NCBI GenBank assembly: GCA_002492725.1
Contig: DLAF01000037.1
Span: 30,520-94,519, forward strand
Length of the DNA: 64,000 nt
From: Lachnospiraceae bacterium UBA7054
Lineage (GTDB): Bacteria > Bacillota > Clostridia > Lachnospirales > Lachnospiraceae
Direction of reading: 5' to 3'
Part shown: positions 25,061-34,079 of the stretch, one piece after another
Layout of the letters: each line of letters starts with the position of its first letter
How positions within the stretch are numbered: position 1 is the first letter of the stretch
Made by a program: the position numbers and the translations under genes
The notes under the pieces: model-generated
The model's input: only the letters and a program-made list of their open reading frames with translations
Told to the model about the DNA's origin: nothing
Databases searched by the model: none

Positions 25061-25156
25061 GCGGAGAATGCCGCATTTTGGCATTTCTCCTATGTGAGAC
25101 TTAAAACTTCTTCGCGAAACAGCCTCTGTTGTGAGCGATTAGAAGTTCTTCTCACA
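25061..25156 (-). repeat. Structured element between fhs and folD
   Basis: Starting directly after the fhs stop, TCTCACA (25150-25156) pairs with TGTGAGA (25093-25099), and AGAAGTT (25141-25147) pairs with AACTTCT (25105-25111). Inside lie the palindrome TTCGCGAA (25111-25118) and the small hairpin AACAG/CTGTT (25118-25130). A second hairpin follows, with GGAGAA and TGCC pairing with GGCA and TTCTCC (about 25061-25091). No T-run follows either stem. It could be an RNA processing or stability element, or a small mobile repeat. Confidence 0.6.
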
Positions 25157-26827
25157 TTAGAATAGTCCCACAATCCTGCCCTCATCGTCCACATCGATCC
25201 GATAGGCCGCCGGATTCTTCGGAAGCCCCGGCATAGTCATCACATCGCCTGTCAGCACCACCACAAAGCCTGCACCCGCAGAGACATAAGCCTCCCGCAC
25301 ATGCATCTCAAACCCCACGGGCCGCCCCAAAAGCTTGGGATCATCTGACAGGGAATACTGCGTCTTTGCGATACAGACGGGCAGTTTCCCAAAGCCCTCT
25401 CTGGTCAGTCTCTCAATCTGTCTCTTTGCAGCCGCCGTGTAGGTCACGCTGCCGGCGCCGTAAATCTCCGACGCCACGGTCTGAATCTTTTCCGTCAAAG
25501 AAAGATCGTCCTCATAAAGCGGTGCAAAATAGCTTTCCTTTTTCTCCAGCGTATCAAGGACTTTTTCTGCCAGCGCGATGCCGCCTTCTCCGCCCTTCTC
25601 CCAAACTTCGGAGAGCGCAAAGGCGCATTCTCTGTCTTCACAGAAATGTCTCACATAGTCGATCTCCTCCGGGGTATCCGAATCGAACGCATTGAGTGCT
25701 ACCACAATCGGCACCCCGTACTTGTGAATATTCTCGATATGCTTTTCCAGATTTACGATTCCCGCCTGTAATGCCTTTAAGTCCTTGCGCGAAAGCTCTT
25801 CCTTTGCCACACCGCCGTTGTATTTTAAGGCTCTTACGGTAGCGACCAGCACCACTGCCTCCGGCTTTAAGTCCGCCATACGGCACTTGATGTCAAAAAA
25901 TTTCTCAGCCCCCAAATCGGCGCCGAATCCTGCTTCCGTGATCACATAATCCGCCATTTTAAGCGCCGTCCGCGTAGCCATCACGGAATTACAGCCGTGG
26001 GCGATATTTGCAAAAGGTCCGCCGTGCACCAGCGCCGGCGTATGCTCCAGCGTCTGGATCAGATTCGGCTTCATGGCATCTTTTAAGAGAGCCGCCATCG
26101 CGCCCACTGCCTGTAAGTCACCTGCCGTCACCGGTTCACCGCTGTCGTTGTAAGCTACGATGATGCGGGCAAGCCGCTCCTTCAAATCCCGGAAATCAGA
26201 AGCCAGACAGAGGATTGCCATGATCTCCGACGCTACCGTGATCACAAAATGATCCTCCCGTACCATGCCGTCCGTCTTGCCGCCAAGTCCCACCACAATA
26301 TTGCGAAGCACCCTGTCATTCATATCGAGGCAGCGTTTCCAGATAATCTGTCTGGTATCAATGCGCAAAAGATTTCCCTGCTGGATATGATTATCCAAAA
26401 GAGCTGCCAGCAGATTGTTGGCAGAGGTGATTGCATGAAAATCTCCCGTAAAGTGAAGATTTAAGTCCTCCATCGGCACAACCTGCGAATAACCGCCGCC
26501 CGCCGCGCCGCCCTTAATGCCAAAGCAGGGGCCAAGCGACGGCTCCCGCAATGCGATCACTGCCTTCTTCCCAAGTTTTGCAAACGCCTGCCCCAGACCG
26601 ACCGTGATGGTCGTCTTTCCCTCTCCGGCCGGAGTTGGATTGATGGCCGTCACCAAAATCAGCCGACCCTGCGGATTTTTTTTGATCCTGTCTATGTACT
26701 CCTCGGACAGCTTCGCTTTATATTTTCCGTAAACCTCCAAATCATCTGCCCCGATACCGATTGTTTCCGCTATCTGTGTAATGGGAAGAAGCTCAGCCGC
26801 CTGCGCAATTTCAATATCAGTTTTCAT
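25157..26827 (-). CDS. fhs: Formate-tetrahydrofolate ligase
   Basis: ATP-dependent formylation of THF to 10-formyl-THF in the cytoplasm, feeding purine synthesis or, in acetogens, the methyl branch of the Wood-Ljungdahl pathway. 556 residues, the normal size. The P-loop-like segment is NPTPAGEGKTTITVGLGQAF. The blocks REPSLGPCFGIKGGAAGGGYSQ and LHFTGDFHAI are typical. The start is the ATG at 26827 with GGAGGAGATT; this makes an 11-base overlap with the end of ftsK. No other Wood-Ljungdahl genes are present here. Confidence 0.97.
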   Translation of the reverse strand: MKTDIEIAQAAELLPITQIAETIGIGADDLEVYGKYKAKLSEEYIDRIKKNPQGRLILVTAINPTPAGEGKTTITVGLGQAFAKLGKKAVIALREPSLGPCFGIKGGAAGGGYSQVVPMEDLNLHFTGDFHAITSANNLLAALLDNHIQQGNLLRIDTRQIIWKRCLDMNDRVLRNIVVGLGGKTDGMVREDHFVITVASEIMAILCLASDFRDLKERLARIIVAYNDSGEPVTAGDLQAVGAMAALLKDAMKPNLIQTLEHTPALVHGGPFANIAHGCNSVMATRTALKMADYVITEAGFGADLGAEKFFDIKCRMADLKPEAVVLVATVRALKYNGGVAKEELSRKDLKALQAGIVNLEKHIENIHKYGVPIVVALNAFDSDTPEEIDYVRHFCEDRECAFALSEVWEKGGEGGIALAEKVLDTLEKKESYFAPLYEDDLSLTEKIQTVASEIYGAGSVTYTAAAKRQIERLTREGFGKLPVCIAKTQYSLSDDPKLLGRPVGFEMHVREAYVSAGAGFVVVLTGDVMTMPGLPKNPAAYRIDVDDEGRIVGLF

Positions 26828-29450
26828 AATCTCCTCCAAGCATTTGTTCAAATTCTGACGCGCTCATCAAAATCTTTCTGGGCTTGGTGCCCTCCTCCTC
26901 GCCGACAACGCCTGCCTCCGCAAGCTGATCCATAATGCGGGCCGCCCGGTTAAAGCCGATTTTGAACATGCGTTGCAGCATACCGATGGAAGCCTTGTCC
27001 TTTTCGATAATGAATCGCCCGGCCTCCGCAAAATACTCGTCATACCCGTCGCCGCCTTCCACGGAAACACCGCCGCCCGCCGCAGATACCTCAACAGAAA
27101 GATTGTTGATCTGCTCTTCCACCTCATCGCTGCCTGTGCTTTCAGGCACATAATTCTTTAAAAATTCCACAACCCTGGAGACCTCGTCGTCCGAGACAAA
27201 AGGTCCCTGAATGCGGGAGGGTTTGGGGTAGCCCTGCGGATAAAAGAGCATGTCTCCCTTCCCCAAAAGTTTTTCCGCACCCACCATATCCAGAATCGTG
27301 CGGGAATCCACACCGCTTGAGACCGCAAAGGCCACGCGGCTTGGCATATTCGCCTTGATCAGGCCCGTGATCACATCTACGGAAGGCCTCTGGGTTGCAA
27401 TGATCAGATGGATACCGCAGGCCCTGGCAAGCTGCGCCAGACGGCAGATAGACTCCTCCACCTCTCCCGGTGATACCATCATCAAATCCGCCAGCTCATC
27501 CACGATAATGAGAATCTGGGGAAGCTTATCTGGTGCATTGGGATCTCCCGACGCTTTCATGCTTTCCGCCTTTTTGTTATAACCTTTCAGATCGCGCACG
27601 TTGAGATCGGCAAATTTCTTATATCGTTCCGTCATCTCGGCTACCCCCCAGTGCAGGGCCGCAGCCGCCTTCTTCGGGTCTGTCACCACAGGCAAAAGCA
27701 GATGTGGAATACCGTTATAGACACTAAGCTCCACGACCTTCGGATCGATCATAATGATCTTCACATCGTCCGGATGCGCCTTAAACAAAATACCCATAAT
27801 GATCGTGTTGATACAGACGGACTTTCCCGATCCTGTCGCGCCCGCAATCAATAGATGCGGCATCTTTGCGATATCAGCAAGCACAATCTTACCGCCGATA
27901 TCCTTTCCCACCGTAAAGACCAGATTGGCTTGAAACTGCTTAAACTCCGAAGACTCTACGAGATCACGGAACGGCACCACCGTATTTTCCTTGTTCGGCA
28001 CCTCGATGCCGACAGCTGCCTTCCCCGGAATGGGCGCTTCGATACGAATATCCGTAGCTGCCAGATTCAGCTTGATATCGTCGGTAAGTCCCACAATCTT
28101 ACTGACTTTTACACCCTGCTCCGGCTGCAGCTCATAACGGGTCACGGACGGCCCTCTGCTGTACTGCGTAACGGTTACCTTCACGCCGAAATCGGAAAGG
28201 ATCTGTTCCAGGCGGTGCGCCGTCTCCTCAAGTTCCCTGTCGGAATCTTTCCCTTTTTTCCCCCTTCCGGCATCCAAAAGATCCGTCCCCGGAAAGCGAT
28301 AGGTATCTCTTCCGCCCTTTGTTCTTGCGCTCACGCCGCTTTTTTCCTCCGGCTGCGGCTTTCTTACCGCAACAGCCCGCTGCCGTCCGGAAGACGGCTT
28401 CATCTGATTGCCCGTCATGGGCTGCCAGGAATCCATGGGACGCTCCGGCAAAATCTCCGCCTCGTCTTCTACAATAATCTCATTTCTCTCATCCGCTTCC
28501 GGTTCTATGTAATGGTGAGACGAACGTCTTGGCAAACTGTCTGACACCGCCTCCTCCATCTCGTCATCCGCATCTTCGTCATTCAGGATGATCTCATGGA
28601 TATCATCCCGTATTTTTTCTTCTTTTGCCCTTTCCTCCTCCCGTCCGAGTGCAGTATCCAACATCACGCCGGAGACTTTTTTATCCATGCGCAGAAGCTT
28701 TTCGTTCTCCTGTTCTTCCTCCCTGGCCCGCCGCTCTTTTTCGCTCTCCTCGCGCTTTAACGCCTGCTCCCTGCGGCGTTCATCCGCCCGCTGTCTGCGC
28801 CAGGCGGCGTCCTCTCTGGATCGCTCGTAGACCCGTTTACCGCCCGCCGCCATACCGCCGATCAGAGATTTCTCTGTAACGATGACCAGACAGACAACGC
28901 CCAGCACCAAAACTAAGAGCACGGTACCGACCGTATCAAGAAATTTACAGGAAAGATAAGCAAGTGACCCCGAAAGTACACCACCGCCCTGTTTGCCCTC
29001 GCTGCAGCGGCGGTAGATCTCCGCAATCTGATAAGTTTCTGCCTCAGCGGGGTTTGCACTAAAAAATTCAAAAATAATGCCCAGCAGCACCAAAAATACG
29101 GCTCCTGCAATCAGCTTCCTGGTGGCAATATGATTCCCCATATTTGAGACAGCAAATGCTATCATCAAAAAAATAAGGAGGGGCGCAACATAAGCCAACA
29201 GACCAAACAGACCAAACATCACACTGCTGATGGCATTCCCAACCGTCCCGATCACGCCGAAATTACAAAGAAAGAGGATGATGGCAACGGCCGCCAGCAC
29301 AAAAAGCAGAATCTCATTGCGGATTGCCATATCCATGGGCGGATCCGGCTGCCTTTTCCTGGTGTTTGCCCGGCTGTCTGCGGTTCTGCTCCGGTTAGTA
29401 CTCGTATTCTTTTTTCTCGCAGACGACCCTTTCGTACCCTGACCCGCCAT
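26817..29450 (-). CDS. DNA translocase FtsK/SpoIIIE
   Basis: ATP-driven DNA pump for chromosome segregation at division or sporulation septa. 877 residues. About four N-terminal membrane helices (residues 50-200) are followed by a long charged linker (about 215-400, Arg/Glu-rich). The motor contains Walker A GATGSGKSVCINTIIM and Walker B ILIIVDELADLMM. The C-terminal winged-helix gamma domain is DKASIGMLQRMFKIGFNRAA onward. Whether it acts as FtsK or SpoIIIE cannot be decided by sequence alone. The start has AGGAGGCAGTC. tepA lies upstream, an order also seen in B. subtilis (tepA near spoIIIE). Confidence 0.95.
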   Translation of the reverse strand: MAGQGTKGSSARKKNTSTNRSRTADSRANTRKRQPDPPMDMAIRNEILLFVLAAVAIILFLCNFGVIGTVGNAISSVMFGLFGLLAYVAPLLIFLMIAFAVSNMGNHIATRKLIAGAVFLVLLGIIFEFFSANPAEAETYQIAEIYRRCSEGKQGGGVLSGSLAYLSCKFLDTVGTVLLVLVLGVVCLVIVTEKSLIGGMAAGGKRVYERSREDAAWRRQRADERRREQALKREESEKERRAREEEQENEKLLRMDKKVSGVMLDTALGREEERAKEEKIRDDIHEIILNDEDADDEMEEAVSDSLPRRSSHHYIEPEADERNEIIVEDEAEILPERPMDSWQPMTGNQMKPSSGRQRAVAVRKPQPEEKSGVSARTKGGRDTYRFPGTDLLDAGRGKKGKDSDRELEETAHRLEQILSDFGVKVTVTQYSRGPSVTRYELQPEQGVKVSKIVGLTDDIKLNLAATDIRIEAPIPGKAAVGIEVPNKENTVVPFRDLVESSEFKQFQANLVFTVGKDIGGKIVLADIAKMPHLLIAGATGSGKSVCINTIIMGILFKAHPDDVKIIMIDPKVVELSVYNGIPHLLLPVVTDPKKAAAALHWGVAEMTERYKKFADLNVRDLKGYNKKAESMKASGDPNAPDKLPQILIIVDELADLMMVSPGEVEESICRLAQLARACGIHLIIATQRPSVDVITGLIKANMPSRVAFAVSSGVDSRTILDMVGAEKLLGKGDMLFYPQGYPKPSRIQGPFVSDDEVSRVVEFLKNYVPESTGSDEVEEQINNLSVEVSAAGGGVSVEGGDGYDEYFAEAGRFIIEKDKASIGMLQRMFKIGFNRAARIMDQLAEAGVVGEEEGTKPRKILMSASEFEQMLGGDYEN

Positions 29451-29519
29451 GACTGCCTCCTACCCGTGTCCAAAAGATATCTATTCCAGTATAGCATCTT
29501 CCTATGGGGTTGTCATCCT

Positions 29520-30269
29520 TTATTTTGTGCCTTCCTTTTGCTTATCTACCATATCATGCAGTTTCCCAATGGCGTCCCTGATACCGCCCACCTCACAGAT
29601 GATACCCTCATCCACGGCCTCCCGTCCCACTAACACGGTGCCGACATCCTTAGTGAGCATTCCGGTCTCCATCATCAGTTCTTCAAGCCTTGGTTTCGGA
29701 ATCCTGCAATGACTGCAGACAAAGCCCGTGATGCGGTTCTGTATCTGCTTGAAATAATCGAAGGTCTGCTGGACCCCGATTACCATGCCGCTTAAGCGTA
29801 CCGGATGAATCACCATGGTGCCTGTCGGCACAATGTAGGAGTAATCCGTACTCACCGCAATCGGTACGCCGATGGAATGACTTCCGCCCAGCACTAAAGA
29901 GACTGTTGGTTTGCTTAAAGAAGCAATCATCTCCGCAATGGCAAGCCCCGCCTCCACATCACCGCCCATGGTGTTTAACAGGATCAGTACCCCGTCTACC
30001 TCGCTGCTGTCCTCGATTGCCGCAAGCTGCGGCAGGATGTGCTCATATTTTGTGGTCTTTGCGTTGCTGTTCAGGTTATCGTGACCCTCCACCTCGCCGA
30101 TGATGGTGAGCAGATGGATCTTGTGATGCTCCCTGTTCTCATCTAACGTCATCTGGCCTATCTTTTCGACACGTTCATCCTTCTGCTTTTCATTCTCCCG
30201 CTTTTTTTCCTTCTCGTTCTCATCCTTGTTTCGTTCTCCTTTATTCTTACTGTCCTTTTGATTTCCCAT
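29520..30269 (-). CDS. ClpP-class protease, TepA-like
   Basis: 249 residues. A strongly charged Lys/Glu/Asn N-terminal tail of about 35 residues precedes a ClpP/crotonase-type serine protease domain. Candidate catalytic residues are the Ser in LGGSHSIGVP (second Ser) and the His in TMVIHPVRL, as in TepA, the translocation-enhancing peptidase. The oxyanion loop is LLNTMGGDVEAG. Its place next to ftsK/spoIIIE supports TepA. I start at the ATG at 30269 with GGAGG upstream; the GTG at 30290 has no ribosome site. Confidence 0.85.
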   Translation of the reverse strand: MGNQKDSKNKGERNKDENEKEKKRENEKQKDERVEKIGQMTLDENREHHKIHLLTIIGEVEGHDNLNSNAKTTKYEHILPQLAAIEDSSEVDGVLILLNTMGGDVEAGLAIAEMIASLSKPTVSLVLGGSHSIGVPIAVSTDYSYIVPTGTMVIHPVRLSGMVIGVQQTFDYFKQIQNRITGFVCSHCRIPKPRLEELMMETGMLTKDVGTVLVGREAVDEGIICEVGGIRDAIGKLHDMVDKQKEGTK

Positions 30270-30303
30270 AACAAGCCATACCTCCGTCACAACATAAGGA
30301 AAA

Positions 30304-30321
30304 GAACCCTGATATGGGTTC
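30304..30321 (-). terminator. Terminator after the multi-pass membrane gene
   Basis: GAACCC (30304-30309) pairs with GGGTTC (30316-30321) around a 6-base loop, possibly extended by outer GGAA/TTCC pairing. On the minus strand TTTTCC follows. It lies 57 bases after the upstream gene's stop and 34 bases before tepA. Confidence 0.6.
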
Positions 30322-30378
30322 CTTCCTAAATATTTTTCTATATTCTAGTATCGCTGTTTTGGAAAAAACTATGCAGTT

Positions 30379-31950
30379 TTACACTGTAAAATCATCCCCA
30401 TCCGCAGGTTCCAAATCAAAGTGCATCATTTCAGGCGCAACAGTATAGTCGTAATCCATTTCTTTTTTGACATGCTTCTTCGGCAGAGGCAGCGGATTTT
30501 CAAGAAAGCGCGGTTTTTGTGGCAAAGCATCTGTCACAGGCTCCGCTGACGCGGAAACAGATTCCGACGCAGGAATACGTCCGGCCGCTGCTATCGTCTC
30601 CGACAACGGAACGGACCCGGCCGCTGCTATCGTCTCCGACACCGGAACGTGCCCGGCTGCCGCATTGATCTGTTCAATCTTTGCCTGCATCACTTCAGCC
30701 GCCCCGCCAAACAGACAGTTTTTGATACCGAAAACCGCCGTCATGCTCCAAAAAATGAGCGCCAGGCCGGAGAGCTTTACCGTCCAGAATTCCCAAATAA
30801 GAAACGGCGTAAAGAGAATGCAGAAAAACAGCCAGGGCGTATAATCCTGCTCCCTACCGTTTCTGAAAAATTCAAACACCAAAAAAGCGGACGGCAAAAA
30901 CAAAAAGCAGCAAAATGGGACGTTCCCGTACAATTCGCCCAAGCGAATCACCGGACCGCCTGTCTGTAAATAAGGGTAAGCCCAGACATACAGGCTTTTT
31001 CCCAAAGAGATACCGCTTACGGCAGCATCTGCACCGATCAAGAGAAAAAATGCCGCAGCACAAGAAAAGGCTGCCACGAAAAGACGCAGAATGTCTTTTC
31101 CACGGCCGTCCGCCTGTAAATTTTCTCTCTTTCCCACAAAAAGTACCGCCAAAAAGAAGAGAATTGTCACTGCAGACAGCTCAAAAAAGGCCAGAATACC
31201 AATCACGACACCCGGAAGCGCCGCCATAAATATCTGCTTCCACAAAGGGCTGTCCGTCAGTACCGCCCTGACATAAAGCACCGCGATTAACAAACCGAAC
31301 AGATACAGAAAAAGAAAAAGACATTCCGGATCAATCACTGCGATTCTTTCCAAATACACGGGAGAAAACGCCAGGAAAAGAATCGTCAGACAGGCAGCAA
31401 ACCGACCGGCAGCCGCCTTCATAATAAAGTATCCCAAAAGCATGGTCAAAAGCTGCAGCACAATCTGTAAAAGCATGGCTGCCCCTGCACTGTTTCCCAA
31501 GAAAGAAAATACTCCGGAAAGCATAAGCACATAAAGATAACTGACCCCATGCGCGATTGGTTCAACACTCTCTCCCGCCCGCACAAAGGCTTTTTCCATA
31601 TAGCTTCCGGTCAGTGTATCCCCCGATGTCAGAAGCGCCTGCGCATAGCGAAACATACCGAGCCTTGCCAGAAAACCGAATACAAAGGCTACCGATACAC
31701 AGAGTGCCTCTATCATCTGCCTGCTGTGGAGTGAGAGGCTTTGCCTTCTCCTGATTGCCAGAGCACCCTGTCTGAGTGCCAAATAGATACACACCAGCAA
31801 CGGAAAAACAAGTAAAACACCCAGTTTTGCGGGTGCCGCCTTCACATAAACACTGTAGACGGAATAGCCGGCGAAAGCCAACAGTATGATGCAAAGGCCG
31901 GTGTAAAGAAACCAGATCGCATAACTGAACAGGGTTTTCCGATAGGTCAT
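30379..31950 (-). CDS. Multi-pass membrane protein, possibly glycosyltransferase-like
   Basis: 523 residues with about 12 hydrophobic helices up to residue 415. A loop after the third helix contains LTSGDTLTGSYMEKAF, and the helix pattern with FLAFSPVYLERIAVIDPECLFLFLY recalls GT-C type glycosyltransferases of the PMT/ArnT kind, but I cannot point to a firm catalytic motif. The C-terminal cytoplasmic tail has three near-identical 12-residue units (SETIAAAGSVPL type) encoded by a 36-bp tandem repeat, then a Pro/Lys-rich end. It is 23 bases after metY and is followed by a terminator. Function unknown. Confidence 0.7.
   Translation of the reverse strand: MTYRKTLFSYAIWFLYTGLCIILLAFAGYSVYSVYVKAAPAKLGVLLVFPLLVCIYLALRQGALAIRRRQSLSLHSRQMIEALCVSVAFVFGFLARLGMFRYAQALLTSGDTLTGSYMEKAFVRAGESVEPIAHGVSYLYVLMLSGVFSFLGNSAGAAMLLQIVLQLLTMLLGYFIMKAAAGRFAACLTILFLAFSPVYLERIAVIDPECLFLFLYLFGLLIAVLYVRAVLTDSPLWKQIFMAALPGVVIGILAFFELSAVTILFFLAVLFVGKRENLQADGRGKDILRLFVAAFSCAAAFFLLIGADAAVSGISLGKSLYVWAYPYLQTGGPVIRLGELYGNVPFCCFLFLPSAFLVFEFFRNGREQDYTPWLFFCILFTPFLIWEFWTVKLSGLALIFWSMTAVFGIKNCLFGGAAEVMQAKIEQINAAAGHVPVSETIAAAGSVPLSETIAAAGRIPASESVSASAEPVTDALPQKPRFLENPLPLPKKHVKKEMDYDYTVAPEMMHFDLEPADGDDFTV
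30581..30688 (-). repeat. 36-bp tandem repeat, about three copies, inside a coding region
   Basis: Units beginning CCGGCCGCTGCTATCGTCTC start at 30581 and 30617, and a diverged unit at 30653. They encode 12-residue repeats in the cytoplasmic tail of the membrane protein; the unit length keeps the frame. Confidence 0.7.
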
Positions 31951-31973
31951 AATTTTATCCTTTTCTATGCGTT

Positions 31974-33248
31974 CTATACGGCTGAAATTGCCTGCGCAAG
32001 ATCCGCAATAATATCGTCAATATGTTCAATGCCCACGGAGAGTCTGATGAGATCAGGCGCGACACCCGCCTCTTTTAACTGTTCGTCGTTCATCTGTCTG
32101 TGGGTATGGCTCGCAGGATGCAAAACGCTCGTGCGGGCATCCGCCACATGGGTTACGATCGCGGCAAGCTGCAGATGATCCATCATCTTTGCAGCTGCCT
32201 CCCTGCCGCCCTTTAAGCCAAAGGAAATCACCCCGCAGGTACCTTTTGGCATATATTTTTTTGCCAGCGCAAAATACTTGTTTCCGGGCAGTCCGGGATA
32301 ATTTACCCAGGCCACCTTCTCGTTTGCCTCCAGATATTCCGCACACTTTAGGGCATTATAACAATGCCTTTCCATCCGCAGGGGGAGTGTTTCCAGTCCT
32401 ACATTCAAAAGAAAGGCGTTCTGCGGCGACTGAATGGACCCCAGATCCCGCATCAGCTGGCTGGTTGCCTTTGTGATATAGGCTGCCTTGCCGAACTTTT
32501 CCGTGTACACAATGCCGTGGTAAGACTCATCCGGCGTACACAACCCCGGGAACTTGTCCGGGTAAGCCGTCCAGTCAAAATTGCCGGAATCAACAATACA
32601 CCCGCCTACGGCCATGGCATGTCCGTCCATGTATTTTGTGGTAGAATGTGTCACGATATCCGCTCCCCACAAAAAAGGATTGCAGTTTATGGGCGTGGCA
32701 AAGGTATTGTCCACGATCAGCGGCACCTGGTGCGCGTGCGCCAATCCGGCAAATTTTTCGATATCAAGAACCACCAACGCAGGGTTTGCGATGGTTTCCG
32801 CAAACACACACTTCGTATTTTCCCGAAACGCCTTGTTAAGCTCCTCCTCGGAAGCATCGGGATCCACCACGGTGCATTCAATGCCCATCTTCTTCATGGT
32901 ACAGGTGAGCAGATTAAAGCTGCCGCCGTAGACGGTGGAGCTCATCACTACATGGTCTCCGGCCTCACAGATATTGAAAACGGCATAGTGGTTTGCCGCC
33001 TGTCCGGAGGAGGTAAGCATGGCCGCCACACCGCCCTCCAGTTCACAGATTTTTGCCGCCACACAGTCATTCGTCGGGTTCTGCAGTCTGGAATAAAAGT
33101 ATCCGCTCTCCTCCAGGTCAAAGAGTCTTCCCATCTGCTCGGAATTCTCGTACTTAAACGTTGTGCTCTGATAAATCGGAAGTACACGCGGTTCCCCGTT
33201 CTTCGGCTTCCATCCCGACTGGATGCAAATTGTTTCCTTCTTCATCAT
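31974..33248 (-). CDS. metY: O-acetylhomoserine sulfhydrylase (PLP enzyme)
   Basis: PLP-dependent Cys/Met-metabolism enzyme of 424 residues, most similar in layout to O-acetylhomoserine aminocarboxypropyltransferase, which makes homocysteine from O-acetylhomoserine and sulfide. Visible are YSRLQNPTND, LTSSGQAANHYA, the PLP Lys in VTHSTTKYMDGH and a C-terminal HVADARTSVLHPASHTHRQM typical of this branch. Methionine gamma-lyase is the main alternative. Its product would feed metH at the left edge of the window. Start ATGATG after AAAGGAGAGAA; 9 bases after yebC. Confidence 0.9.
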   Translation of the reverse strand: MMKKETICIQSGWKPKNGEPRVLPIYQSTTFKYENSEQMGRLFDLEESGYFYSRLQNPTNDCVAAKICELEGGVAAMLTSSGQAANHYAVFNICEAGDHVVMSSTVYGGSFNLLTCTMKKMGIECTVVDPDASEEELNKAFRENTKCVFAETIANPALVVLDIEKFAGLAHAHQVPLIVDNTFATPINCNPFLWGADIVTHSTTKYMDGHAMAVGGCIVDSGNFDWTAYPDKFPGLCTPDESYHGIVYTEKFGKAAYITKATSQLMRDLGSIQSPQNAFLLNVGLETLPLRMERHCYNALKCAEYLEANEKVAWVNYPGLPGNKYFALAKKYMPKGTCGVISFGLKGGREAAAKMMDHLQLAAIVTHVADARTSVLHPASHTHRQMNDEQLKEAGVAPDLIRLSVGIEHIDDIIADLAQAISAV

Positions 33249-33257
33249 TTCTCTCCT

Positions 33258-33986
33258 TTATTCGTCCCAGTTGTGGTAAACCGCCTGCACGTCGTCGTCA
33301 TCTTCCAGAAGATCGAGCGTCCTCTGCAGATTCTTGATTGCTCCCTCGTCGGTAAGCTCCACCCAAGTCTGGGGAATCATGGTCACTTCGGAGGAAATCG
33401 GTGTAATCCCCGCCGCTTTTAAGGCCTCATCCACCTCGCTCCACTGATCCGGATCCGTGTAAATCTCATAGCTGTCCTCTTCCTCAGAGAAGTCCTCCGC
33501 CCCCGCATCCAATGCAGTCATCATCAGATCATCTGCCTCCATCTCGCATTCTTCCTTATCGACGATAATGAGGCCTTTTTTATCAAACATGAAGGATACA
33601 CAGCCCTGGGTGCCGATGCTGCCGTTGCCTTTGGTAAAGGCGCTTCTAACATTAGCGGCTGTGCGGTTAATATTATCCGTCAAAGCATCAACAATAATAG
33701 CAACACCGTTCGGGCCATACCCCTCGTAGGTGACATACTTATAATCTACGTTGCCGCCCTCGCCCGCCGCCTTCTTGATCCCGCGTTCGATAGTATCGTT
33801 TGGCATATTGTTGGCTTTTGCCTTGGCAATGACCTGTGCCAGCTTAAAGTTATTTGCGGGATCGGGGCCGCCATCCTTCACCGCCACGGCAATCTCTCTG
33901 CCGATGATGGTAAATATCTTGCCCTTGGCCGCATCGTTTTTCTCCTTTTTATGCTTGATGTTTGCAAATTTTGAATGTCCTGACAT
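33258..33986 (-). CDS. yebC: YebC/PmpR family regulatory protein
   Basis: 242 residues with the invariant start SGHSKFANIKHKKEKNDAAKGK and the family blocks NNMPNDTIERGIKKA, YEGYGPNGVAIIVDALTDN and GCVSFMFDKKGLI. YebC-type proteins are DNA-binding regulators in some species and assist translation of difficult sequences in others; which applies here is not visible. RBS AAAGGATGAGAGG. It lies between the CBS-domain gene and metY, probably in one transcript. Confidence 0.95.
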   Translation of the reverse strand: MSGHSKFANIKHKKEKNDAAKGKIFTIIGREIAVAVKDGGPDPANNFKLAQVIAKAKANNMPNDTIERGIKKAAGEGGNVDYKYVTYEGYGPNGVAIIVDALTDNINRTAANVRSAFTKGNGSIGTQGCVSFMFDKKGLIIVDKEECEMEADDLMMTALDAGAEDFSEEEDSYEIYTDPDQWSEVDEALKAAGITPISSEVTMIPQTWVELTDEGAIKNLQRTLDLLEDDDDVQAVYHNWDE

Positions 33987-34079
33987 GTCCTCTCATCCTT
34001 TCTTCTGTTCTATCCTCTTTTTATGGTTACTTTTCCGGTTTTACGGGGTATTTTCTTTTTACCATTTCCTTTTTATATT

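Noticed and set aside
32364..33422. Plus-strand open frame of 352 codons
   Set aside because: Antisense to metY and the end of yebC; no motifs.
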